This document shows, in pieces, positions 27,656 through 35,780 of a stretch of DNA of 64,000 nt (its first letter is position 1; the number at the start of each line of letters is the position of its first letter). The DNA is from Acidobacteria bacterium UBA2990 (GTDB taxonomy: Bacteria; Acidobacteriota; Vicinamibacteria; Vicinamibacterales; UBA8438). The stretch is from NCBI GenBank assembly GCA_002347025.1, contig DEAE01000016.1, forward strand, positions 1 through 64,000. Direction: 5' to 3'. The notes beneath the pieces are model-generated. The model was not told the origin of the DNA. It saw only the letters and a program-made list of their open reading frames with translations, and did no database searches. Position numbers and translations under genes: made by a program.

Positions 27656-27715
27656 ATTTACACATATCCAAACCTTCCTAATCTCATGTAACTCCAAAAA
27701 CGACAGACGTTTAAC

Positions 27716-27745
27716 CTTGACTTGTCAAGCAAGCGCGGGATAGGC
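27716..27745 (+). promoter_or_regulatory. Candidate promoter for thiS-thiG
   Basis: On the plus strand TTGACT (27716-27721) and TAGGCT (27740-27745) are 18 nt apart, about 220 nt before thiS. The -35 box is part of a small dyad (TTGAC-TT-GTCAA). The long leader (about 27752-27963) lacks the CTGAGA and ACCTGA motifs of a TPP riboswitch. I see nothing else definite in the 464-nt gap between nqrA and thiS. Confidence 0.3.
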
Positions 27746-27963
27746 TGGCCGGAGTAGGTTACGAGTTCACAGGCAGCCTTAAAGCACTGTGATATTTAGC
27801 CGGTAGCCCTAGAATGTTTGATTAGTTGTGTCATGATGGCTTAAATCTATAGAAGTTGTCCATGGAAGCATCCAAAGGCCTCCGAGCCGGCCAAAAGCCA
27901 GCAGTGTAGACCACCCCCTGGATGAGAGTTCAACCTTCTGACCAAAGAAACTAGGCCCAAAAC

Positions 27964-28164
27964 GTGCGTATCACCGTAAACGGCGACCCTTACGAATTGG
28001 ACCAACCAATAACCATAAGCCGCTTACTCACCCGTCTTGAAATCGATCCGCGACGTGTAGCCATTGAGCACAACCTCGTTGTCGTTAAACGAGCCACCTA
28101 CGGCTCAGTCACCCTCCAGTCTGGAGATGAGGTCGAGATCGTCAACTTTGTTGGCGGTGGGTAA
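27964..28164 (+). CDS. thiS: Sulfur carrier protein ThiS
   Basis: A 66-residue ubiquitin-fold protein that carries sulfur as a C-terminal thiocarboxylate for thiazole synthesis. It starts with a GTG (VRITVNGDPYEL) and ends in the required Gly-Gly (EIVNFVGGG). The VAIEHNLVVVKRATYG segment is typical of ThiS. It is 12 nt upstream of thiG and presumably co-transcribed with it. Confidence 0.93.
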   Translation: MRITVNGDPYELDQPITISRLLTRLEIDPRRVAIEHNLVVVKRATYGSVTLQSGDEVEIVNFVGGG

Positions 28165-28176
28165 ATCAAATCGCCA

Positions 28177-28971
28177 ATGACACCAAATACACAGAATGAC
28201 TCACTCGTAATCGCGGGCAAGACTTTCTCGTCGCGTCTGATTGTTGGCACTGGCAAATATCCCTCTCACGAGATCATGCGGCAGGCCCATGAAGCCTCAG
28301 AAGCCACCCTCATTACCGTCGCAGTCCGCCGAGTCAATTTGACCGATCGCAACCAAGAATCGCTCCTTGATTTCATCGACAGGGATAGGTTCGTACTCCT
28401 GCCTAATACAGCTGGTTGCTATACCGCCGAGGATGCCATTCGTACAGCGCACCTTGCCAGAGAAGTCGGGCTGTCTGAGTGGATAAAGCTGGAAGTAATC
28501 GGTGATGAACGTACCCTATTTCCTGACAACGCTGGCTTACTTGAAGCTACCAGAGCGCTAGCTAAAGAAGGCTTCGTCGTCCTACCCTACACCAATGACG
28601 ATCCCGTGGCCTGTCGAAAACTGGAAGATGCTGGAGCAGCAGCTGTCATGCCACTTGGAGCGCCGATCGGTTCTGGTCTTGGCATTCAGAACCAGAACAA
28701 CATTCAAATCATCCGCGAGTTTTCAAGAGTCCCGGTAATAGTCGACGCCGGTGTTGGAACAGCCTCAGATGCTGCAGTTGCCATGGAACTTGGGGCCGAT
28801 GGGGTCCTGATGAATACCGCGATCGCCGGGGCTAAAGATCCAGTTGCCATGGCCGATGCCATGAAATTCGCCGTCATAGCCGGCCGGAGAGCCTACCAGG
28901 CTGGACGGATAGTTCGACGCAGATACGCAACCGCTAGCAGTCCCCCAGAAGGCCTAGTCACAAACCCTTGA
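28177..28971 (+). CDS. thiG: Thiazole synthase ThiG
   Basis: TIM-barrel enzyme that combines deoxyxylulose 5-phosphate, dehydroglycine and ThiS thiocarboxylate into the thiazole of thiamine. The RLIVGTGKYPSHEIM start, the Schiff-base lysine in IKLEVIGDERTLFPDN and the phosphate-binding VDAGVGTASDAAVAMELGADGVLMNTAI are all intact. Length 264 is normal. No thiE, thiF or thiO follows; after the stop, a 7-bp inverted repeat (28985-29014) lacks a T run and is a poor terminator. It is convergent with the long ligase-like gene. Confidence 0.94.
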   Translation: MTPNTQNDSLVIAGKTFSSRLIVGTGKYPSHEIMRQAHEASEATLITVAVRRVNLTDRNQESLLDFIDRDRFVLLPNTAGCYTAEDAIRTAHLAREVGLSEWIKLEVIGDERTLFPDNAGLLEATRALAKEGFVVLPYTNDDPVACRKLEDAGAAAVMPLGAPIGSGLGIQNQNNIQIIREFSRVPVIVDAGVGTASDAAVAMELGADGVLMNTAIAGAKDPVAMADAMKFAVIAGRRAYQAGRIVRRRYATASSPPEGLVTNP

Positions 28972-29165
28972 TCTCCTAACCCCAGGTCCCACGCACCGCC
29001 TACTCGCTGGGACCCCGCAGAGTATCAACTGCTGGCCGTCTATTGTTCGAGGTTGGGGACACCCGGTCAGCTGCGCCGACTGCTGCTTGCTGCGGAAGCC
29101 CTCCAGAGCCAATTTGTCACGAACAACTGCAATGCCCTTGATACAACCGTCTGCTAGCTATTGGA

Positions 29166-31229
29166 CTACGGGTCATAGAAGGTCCACCGCACACCTGGTC
29201 CCAGTTCTCGAGTGTCCTCCTCCCCATAATCGATCGGCCGCCAGGTTCGACTCACCCAAGTCTCGATGACTACACTATTTTGCCTGGCTTGGCGCCGCAC
29301 CATAAGGCTAACCGGTTCGCTATTCTCCCGCAGGCTGTAGAGTGCCAACTTACCATCAATCCAGATCTTCAGCTCCACTGGGTGTCGACCGGCATCTGGA
29401 TGATGTACCCAGGCCGACAGCTCAATTAGTGCCCCGGACACTGGCACGACAGCCGCAGCGCGCCCAGCCGCCCATCGAAAACCATTATTAGCCCTGTCCG
29501 TTTCTTCATCGTAGAACCCATAGCCATAGTCCCAACCCGCCCGTTGTGCCCGGAAAGGAACTCGTAATTCAGACCCAGACAGGTAAGCCAATCCACCGGC
29601 ATGGGTAAGCGCCACCACCCAAACACCGATCCAAAGCCGACGACTAACGCGTGGTGAAAAACTTTGGGGAATGTGACCCACGAGTAGGGCATACCAAAAG
29701 GCCAGGGTCCAGAAAGTCAATGCAAGTGCTGGATTCTGCGTTGGCATACCAACTAGGGACGCCAAGCCCAACGCTACTAAGGCACCACGAACAAGGCGGG
29801 CTGAGGACCCAGCAGCAATCAGACGCCTATCGGCGAGAAGCCTTAAAAACATCCATACCCACACCAGCCATCCCACGCTACCTAACAAACCGAATTCAAC
29901 CAGCTGGTGGCGAAACCAATTCTGCGCATTGTCCGGCACGACTCTCCCATAACCGAGAAGTGCGGCTACATCGGGACTAATCACATTAAAGGCTCCAACC
30001 CCCACACCAACGAGTGGGTTCTCCAGGAACATCTGCGTAGCAGCAGCCCCGTAACCATTACGATTCCACAGCTCAACTATCAATTCACCAACAGACACCC
30101 ATGACAGAGACGGCAGCATTGGTAGGAGACGTTGCCAAGGTCCGACCATCGCCGAATTCATTGCCACTAATGAAACTACAACCAGGCAACCAGACACCAG
30201 ACCGGTGGACAGACGACCTCTTCTCCCAAATATCCTGGATTCACGTGCAGCACACCGCAACAGGACAAGCAGTACCAACAAACCTGCTATCAAGGCAGAA
30301 CGGGACCCAGACACCCAAATGCCGTACCAAGACGCCGCTAGGACCAAGCCAACCAGCCAGACTGTGGCATCAGTCCGAGACCCAGCCTTCTCCTCATCCT
30401 TCCGCCCATGAGAAGCAAGAACCATGCAGATTCCGATTGCCCCCCACAACGCTGCCAGCATTCCGAATGGATTTGCATCCATCAACATGCCAGACGAACG
30501 TCTTAAGACAGCCCAGTGGCCGGCATTAATAAAACCCGGATCCACCAGAGACTGATAGATACCCACGGACATAGACATCATCCAACCAACTGCTAATGGA
30601 AGGATAATGACCTTCTGAAATTGAGAGACACGGGCTCGCTGAAATTTCCCACACAACCAATCAAACCAGAGTATTCCGACACCGTGGGTCAACACGACCG
30701 ACAGGAGCCAGAGATTTGCCGTCACCGGCGGCACACCAACCCCGTTGTTGGCCAGTCCGGCAGTACTACGCACCAGCTCTGGGGCGAAATCTAACTCACG
30801 CCACCAAACCACTGGCCACGATAAAGCTACCACCAAGCTCCACGATGCCAAGGGAACTCGCCAAACCCCTGGCAAGGTCCAGCGAGTCGGGTCACTCGTC
30901 CCCACCATTACGCCGACTAATCCGGCGAACCAAGGGGCTAAATCCCAAGAGCCAAAACTCCCCAACCAGAGGGCCAACAAACCAGGTGCCAAGTAGCTGA
31001 AGGCAAGCAACATCTGGGTTGTAGCTGTCCGGAAGATACGAGCTGCTAGAAAAGCGCCAACTAAAGCCAGCAGGCTTAGCCACGCCAACGGCGGCCAAAC
31101 AGCGACAGACCGTACCATCAGTGTTCCCCCTGTTAGAAGGGAGCCGACGAGGACCAGCTTAGTGCTGCGCTCGATCCACTCTGTCGCGAATGTAAGACGA
31201 TTCGAGCTTTCAGCCCTCTGATCGGACAT
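29166..31229 (-). CDS. O-antigen ligase/polymerase family protein with C-terminal soluble extension
   Basis: An inner-membrane protein of 687 residues. The first ~525 residues hold a dozen or more hydrophobic segments and the Wzy_C-type periplasmic loop, with MFLENPLVGVGVGAFNVISPD and the NAQNWFRHQLVEFGLLG motif. Residues about 540-687 are soluble and look beta-rich; such an extension is unusual. Likely roles are polymerising glycan repeats or transferring the finished glycan. It is the last gene of the large minus-strand polysaccharide series, 4 nt after the FAD oxidoreductase gene. Confidence 0.78.
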   Translation of the reverse strand: MSDQRAESSNRLTFATEWIERSTKLVLVGSLLTGGTLMVRSVAVWPPLAWLSLLALVGAFLAARIFRTATTQMLLAFSYLAPGLLALWLGSFGSWDLAPWFAGLVGVMVGTSDPTRWTLPGVWRVPLASWSLVVALSWPVVWWRELDFAPELVRSTAGLANNGVGVPPVTANLWLLSVVLTHGVGILWFDWLCGKFQRARVSQFQKVIILPLAVGWMMSMSVGIYQSLVDPGFINAGHWAVLRRSSGMLMDANPFGMLAALWGAIGICMVLASHGRKDEEKAGSRTDATVWLVGLVLAASWYGIWVSGSRSALIAGLLVLLVLLRCAARESRIFGRRGRLSTGLVSGCLVVVSLVAMNSAMVGPWQRLLPMLPSLSWVSVGELIVELWNRNGYGAAATQMFLENPLVGVGVGAFNVISPDVAALLGYGRVVPDNAQNWFRHQLVEFGLLGSVGWLVWVWMFLRLLADRRLIAAGSSARLVRGALVALGLASLVGMPTQNPALALTFWTLAFWYALLVGHIPQSFSPRVSRRLWIGVWVVALTHAGGLAYLSGSELRVPFRAQRAGWDYGYGFYDEETDRANNGFRWAAGRAAAVVPVSGALIELSAWVHHPDAGRHPVELKIWIDGKLALYSLRENSEPVSLMVRRQARQNSVVIETWVSRTWRPIDYGEEDTRELGPGVRWTFYDP

Positions 31230-31233
31230 GGTC

Positions 31234-32376
31234 CTATATGAGCGAACGAAGTGCCAGGGAGATTAAACGGGGCTGCGCCAAACACAATCGAACCAAGATA
31301 CGCCCTGCTTCATCCCGAGTATGGGTGCCCAAAATATCTAACACCTCTGGATTGAGTACGTCGAGCAATACTTCATAATCGCTCTGGCTAAAGTGCCCAA
31401 GAGTACGCCGAACGAAACGGTGCCAATCAAGTTCCCATCGTAGGCCTCGCAAGACTCCACTGCTGCGACCCTGAAGAATTGTCTCGGCCACACCAAGCGC
31501 CCCACGGAAACCCGTCACAATGCCACCAACTGTCGTCACCTTGACATGAGCCGCCGCGTCCCCAACCAAGTAGATGTCAGCCCCACCCAACCGGCGCAAT
31601 GGTTGTAGCCACTTTGTGTAGCGAGGAATTCGAGCAGCCTGAAATTCTAGTGGCTCCAAATGATGACGTTCCAGAAATTGCTCTAGGTATTGCCGCGTGT
31701 CTGAACCTTCTTCACCAATCAGACCAAGAGCGCCTTGGGTGGGAGATTCCGGGATCAGCCAGTAAAAATAGGGGGTGTCGTCTGGTTGAAACCACACTCG
31801 AGTAGTGTCTGGCGGCAAATCTTGAGGCAAACGGACGATGGCTTGGACCAGTGGCACAGTCTGTGGCGCTGGCCACCCAGCCGCGTGGGCTACGCGACTG
31901 AAGGTTCCATCGGCTCCAATAACAGTGGTCGCATTCAGCTCCTCAGGTTTACCGCTTCGACCAACCTCAAGGGCGACGCCGTCGTGGGTTCCACGAAGGG
32001 TGCGAACACGGCACCCCATACGCAGTTTGACACCGGCAGCCAAAGCTTGTTCAACGAGACCTTCGTGTAAAACCGATCGCTCCACCACCAAGTCTGGTTC
32101 TGACAGCGGGACAGTGGCCACCCTACCGTTAGTCATCAATTCAAAACGATTGATGATATTAACGACCGACCGATCACCTGACTTTCCCAAAAGATCACGC
32201 ATCCTCCGGGTGACAATAAGCGTGCGTGGTTCTGGCGCCCAGTGACTAGCTCCCTCCAATAAAGTGACAGCACGTCCCCCCCGGGCCAACAACATCCCGG
32301 CGTAAAGACCGGTCACCGAACCGCCGACTACTGTCACCGGCCTAGACGCCGCACTGCCACTAGAGTGCTCTATCAT
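31234..32376 (-). CDS. FAD-dependent oxidoreductase (geranylgeranyl reductase/PHBH-like)
   Basis: A 380-residue flavoprotein. The N-terminal Rossmann motif VTVVGGSVTGLYAGMLLARGG binds ADP of FAD, the middle motif TTVIGADGTFSRVAHAAG is typical of the PHBH fold, and YLVGDAAAHVKVTTVGGIVTG is the second FAD motif as found in geranylgeranyl-reductase-like proteins. Substrate is unknown. It is packed between a polyprenyl-phosphate transferase gene (2 nt) and the ligase-like gene (4 nt), so saturation of a polyprenyl carrier or modification of a lipid-linked glycan is possible. That is inference. Confidence 0.75.
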   Translation of the reverse strand: MIEHSSGSAASRPVTVVGGSVTGLYAGMLLARGGRAVTLLEGASHWAPEPRTLIVTRRMRDLLGKSGDRSVVNIINRFELMTNGRVATVPLSEPDLVVERSVLHEGLVEQALAAGVKLRMGCRVRTLRGTHDGVALEVGRSGKPEELNATTVIGADGTFSRVAHAAGWPAPQTVPLVQAIVRLPQDLPPDTTRVWFQPDDTPYFYWLIPESPTQGALGLIGEEGSDTRQYLEQFLERHHLEPLEFQAARIPRYTKWLQPLRRLGGADIYLVGDAAAHVKVTTVGGIVTGFRGALGVAETILQGRSSGVLRGLRWELDWHRFVRRTLGHFSQSDYEVLLDVLNPEVLDILGTHTRDEAGRILVRLCLAQPRLISLALRSLI

Positions 32377-32378
32377 CC

Positions 32379-33443
32379 CTAAGAAGTCGGTTCTTGACGT
32401 TCGAACGGCGCGAGTTCAAGCCAGATGAGCGCTCCCACAGAGCAGAACCCTACAGCTCCTACCACTAAGCCGCTAACAGGAGGCCCGAACAAGACAAGCA
32501 ACCAGGCTAGCAAGCCTCCCAATATCCCGCATATATAAAGCACACTAACCGCTTGGCGATGACTCAACCCAAGTGCTACGAGCCGATGCGCCGTGTGATC
32601 TTTTCCAGGGGAGGCGAATGGAACCAGCCCACGCCGAAGCCGGGACACCGTTACTAAAGTCGTGTCAAATATTGGCACGAGTAGCACCAAAATCGGCACC
32701 ATCCAACTCACAGAAGGTGCAGTGTCTGGAAAACGAAGCTTGATGCTAAGGGTGGCCGCGATGAGCCCTAACAACATGGCACCACCGTCGCCCAAGAATA
32801 TACGGGCCGGTGCAGCATTCCACCAAAGAAAGCCGAGCGACGCTCCTAAAGTCGCTGCAGCCATCGTGCCGACCAACACTTGTCCAGCTGCGGCGGCAAA
32901 AGAGAAAGAAAACGCTGCCACGATAGCCGCGATCCCAGCACACAGGCCATCCATATGGTCGAGAATGCTAAAAGCAGCGATGATCCCAACAAACCAGACA
33001 AAAGAAACAGCAAAGTCGAGCCAAGCCCCAGGCCAACCCAACACCGGCAGCACTGTTACAGGATGAAAAATTTCACTGTGCATGTCGGTAGCAATCAAAA
33101 TGACTGCGGCAAATGGCATCGCCAGCATTAGCTTAACCTGGTGGTGCAACATGCCTCGGTCGTCCAGCATACCGACCACCAGAGCGAGGGTTGATGCTAC
33201 AAAGATTCCCAACATCTGCGACCACTCGTCATCAGTCACAAAAACGCTAATCGAAAACACCGCAGCCAGATATACGGCCAAACCACCAAGTACCGGCATC
33301 GGTGTTGCGTGCAATTTTCTCGGACCTGGCGTATCGACCAGTCCGAACCGGAAAGCAAGGTCTCGAGCAGCAGGCGTAAAGGTCGCCGCTGCAAGAAAGG
33401 CGGCGGTGCACGCCAATAGATCAGTCATCAAGATTTTGGTCAT
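32379..33443 (-). CDS. Undecaprenyl-phosphate glycosyl-1-phosphate transferase (WecA/MraY family)
   Basis: Initiates glycan assembly by moving a sugar 1-phosphate from a UDP-sugar to polyprenyl phosphate. The 354-residue protein has about ten membrane helices. Diagnostic motifs are DTPGPRKLHATPMPVLGGLAVY, the catalytic LDHMDGLCAGI (Asp pair region), FLGDGGAMLLG and the HTAHRLVALGLSHRQAV loop. The gene neighbourhood of glycosyltransferases rather than mur genes favours a WecA-like role over MraY. It overlaps the upstream FkbM-like gene by 4 nt. Confidence 0.88.
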   Translation of the reverse strand: MTKILMTDLLACTAAFLAAATFTPAARDLAFRFGLVDTPGPRKLHATPMPVLGGLAVYLAAVFSISVFVTDDEWSQMLGIFVASTLALVVGMLDDRGMLHHQVKLMLAMPFAAVILIATDMHSEIFHPVTVLPVLGWPGAWLDFAVSFVWFVGIIAAFSILDHMDGLCAGIAAIVAAFSFSFAAAAGQVLVGTMAAATLGASLGFLWWNAAPARIFLGDGGAMLLGLIAATLSIKLRFPDTAPSVSWMVPILVLLVPIFDTTLVTVSRLRRGLVPFASPGKDHTAHRLVALGLSHRQAVSVLYICGILGGLLAWLLVLFGPPVSGLVVGAVGFCSVGALIWLELAPFERQEPTS

Positions 33444-34468
33444 GGACGGCTAGAAGCAACGTCGAGGTCAACGAGCGGTAACCGCTCCCTCTCAATCAAA
33501 TCAAATAACGGTTGCGAATCACTCAATAATCTAGGGTGCAGGCTCGCCGTGGAGGACTCAGGTATATCAACTCCCACGTCATTCCGCAGGAAATAGGCAT
33601 TCGCACCACGAGGTTCAACAAGTACAAGGCGGTATCCCTTGTCGCGACCTAGTCGCGCCAACGCCGCCAGCGAGGCTCCATAGAAATGCATGGTCAGAGA
33701 CTTATAGTGCGCTCGGTCAAACGCAGGATCATACTGCACTGTGACTACTCGCTCTGGTCCGAAGGCTGGATTGAATTCGGCGATGATCATCCGAGGCGAA
33801 CAGACCGTCAGCGCCTTCCACACCCAATAGTCTGTTCCGTCAAGATCAATACTGAGCAAATCGATCTCACCTGATAGACCCCCGTCTCGCACGAGAGCAT
33901 TAACATTATCAGCAGTAATCCATCCTCCATGGACGGACACTCCAAAACGTCCAAAACGTCCGGACAACCTTTGAGCCCGCCTCCTGCTGCCATCCACCAT
34001 TAGACCAGTCCAGCCACATGTCTCAACCAAGAATCCTGAATTGCCACCGTTGACACCAGCCCCTAATTCCACAAATCTGCGATTAGTGTCACCAATGAGT
34101 TTGAATAGCGCTAACGTAATGCCATCTTCCTCGTTTTGCGACAATAAATGGAACCGCTGCGACAGAACATTATGCGGAAACTCCAACCTCCCTTGGTCGA
34201 CATACTGGTGACGAATCAGCGCATGCAAGTTGCGTTCGATATGCCTTAATCGACCGTCGACACCGCGATGGCCCAACTGAGCCTCGAGTCGATCCAGTTG
34301 TGTATATATCCGCTGCAATTGGCCGATTTCTTTTGCAAGGTGCTTTTGTTGACGCACCAAAACATTAAGTCGCTCCTGCATATCTATCTGCCCGGCCCGT
34401 GACGCCAAGCCTAGTGCTTCAAGAGCAACCCTTCGGAAACGTCGACACCACAACACCAGCGTATGCAT
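33440..34468 (-). CDS. FkbM-like methyltransferase-fold protein, paralogue A
   Basis: A 342-residue protein with an N-terminal helical, coiled-coil-like part (residues about 20-90) and a Rossmann-type domain. The shared core includes SQNEEDGITLALF, RFVELGAGVNGGNSGFL (motif I region), GLMVDG (motif II) and DLLSIDLDGTDYWVWKAL. Two other proteins in this window have the same core. The fold suggests a SAM-dependent methyltransferase acting on sugars, but activity is inferred. The frame opens at a GTG (34504); the ATG at 34468 is preferred. It overlaps the WecA-like gene by 4 nt. Confidence 0.72.
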   Translation of the reverse strand: MHTLVLWCRRFRRVALEALGLASRAGQIDMQERLNVLVRQQKHLAKEIGQLQRIYTQLDRLEAQLGHRGVDGRLRHIERNLHALIRHQYVDQGRLEFPHNVLSQRFHLLSQNEEDGITLALFKLIGDTNRRFVELGAGVNGGNSGFLVETCGWTGLMVDGSRRRAQRLSGRFGRFGVSVHGGWITADNVNALVRDGGLSGEIDLLSIDLDGTDYWVWKALTVCSPRMIIAEFNPAFGPERVVTVQYDPAFDRAHYKSLTMHFYGASLAALARLGRDKGYRLVLVEPRGANAYFLRNDVGVDIPESSTASLHPRLLSDSQPLFDLIERERLPLVDLDVASSRP

Positions 34469-34538
34469 CAGACGGTTGTCCACCCGCCTGCAAAACACGG
34501 CCACAATCGGGTTCCCCGATCCAAAAAATTCCTAGCTT

Positions 34539-35780
34539 TCAAGCGAGATTCGCCTTTGTCTCATCGGTGTCACCAAACTGCGGCAGACAGATCCCCTTCG
34601 AACCGAGCAGCTCCAGATACAACCGCTGCACATCAGTCACGAGGCGAGAGGCCATAAAGCGTCCACGCACTTCGGAACTCGCTGCGGCTCTCATCTGCTC
34701 ACTACTACCTGGGTCTGCTAGCAACCGACCTAACGCCGCCCCCAAAGCCACAGCATTGCCGGAAGGAACGAGTATACCCGTGCGAGCATGATCGATCAGA
34801 TCAGGTAATCCGCCCACCCTAGTAGCCACGACCGCACAGCCAGCCGCCATAGCCTCGATAGCCGACACAGGCGTCCCTTCATTTATCGACGATACCGCAA
34901 GTACATCTAAGTCCGAATACACCTTGGGCAAATCGTGACGCCACCCCGTAAAGAACACTCGGCCTCTTAGGTCTGGCTGACTCGCCCGTTCCTCCAAGCT
35001 ACCGCGCAAGGGACCATCCCCAACCACCACAAAACGGGCCTCAGACCCGGAGGCTCGCATACAAGCAGCAGCCTCTAGAAACAGACTGTGGTTTTTTATT
35101 GGGAACAGACGCCCCACAATCCCTACCAACGGCACATCAGGCTGTAATTCAAGTTCGCGGCGAAACATACCCTTGTAACGCTTGGCATCAAACATGGGCT
35201 CCAAGTCAAGCCCCAAAGGTACAACGGTGAAACGGCTAGCTGGAGCAACCCCCAACGAGACCAAATCGTCACGCACTCGGTTACTAACCGCAATCAGCCG
35301 ATCAGACATCCTGGCTAAAACCCGTTCCATGACTAGCAGACCCGCGCTTCGCATTCGACCGTAGTAACCGGCTAGCACGTGACCATGATATGTATGGAGA
35401 ACGACGGGTACTCCGACCAGCCACGCAGCCAAACGACCAAGAAACCCGGCTTTGGCTGTGTGAGTGTGCACCACATGTGGTCGGAACCGCCTAATAAGCG
35501 CAATCAACTTTATCAGCGCTGCCACATCCCGAGGCGCTAGGCTTGCCTGCCCGAGTATTTCTGGAATAACAACCGGTTCGACACCACGGGCTAGAGCATA
35601 ATCCAGAAGTGTGCCCTCACCCGGGTTCTCCGTACCCGTCACTAACCAGGACATGAAACGTTTATCCATGCCAGAATTCAAGAGCGAGACATGCAAAGCC
35701 GGCCCCCCAACATTGAGCCGTGCAATGACCCGCAACACCCGGATTTGGCGAGAGGATATCCCAGCAGGACTGTAGCTCAT
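34539..35780 (-). CDS. Glycosyltransferase, GT4 family
   Basis: A 413-residue GT-B enzyme using a nucleotide sugar. The N-terminal domain has RVIARLNVGGPALHVSLL and VVHTHTAKAGFLGRLAA; the C-terminal donor domain has VGIVGRLFPIKNHSLFLEAA and the EX7E-like SSINEGTPVSAIEAMAAGCAVVATRVGGLPDLI. Donor and acceptor cannot be told from sequence. It overlaps the asnB stop by 4 nt, so the two are likely coupled. Confidence 0.88.
   Translation of the reverse strand: MSYSPAGISSRQIRVLRVIARLNVGGPALHVSLLNSGMDKRFMSWLVTGTENPGEGTLLDYALARGVEPVVIPEILGQASLAPRDVAALIKLIALIRRFRPHVVHTHTAKAGFLGRLAAWLVGVPVVLHTYHGHVLAGYYGRMRSAGLLVMERVLARMSDRLIAVSNRVRDDLVSLGVAPASRFTVVPLGLDLEPMFDAKRYKGMFRRELELQPDVPLVGIVGRLFPIKNHSLFLEAAACMRASGSEARFVVVGDGPLRGSLEERASQPDLRGRVFFTGWRHDLPKVYSDLDVLAVSSINEGTPVSAIEAMAAGCAVVATRVGGLPDLIDHARTGILVPSGNAVALGAALGRLLADPGSSEQMRAAASSEVRGRFMASRLVTDVQRLYLELLGSKGICLPQFGDTDETKANLA

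Noticed and set aside
27498..27743. An 81-aa plus-strand frame in the nqrA-thiS gap
   Set aside because: It covers the terminator hairpin and dyads and has no protein-like pattern.
27752..27963. A TPP riboswitch before thiS
   Set aside because: The conserved CTGAGA and ACCTGA-type motifs are absent in the leader on the plus strand.
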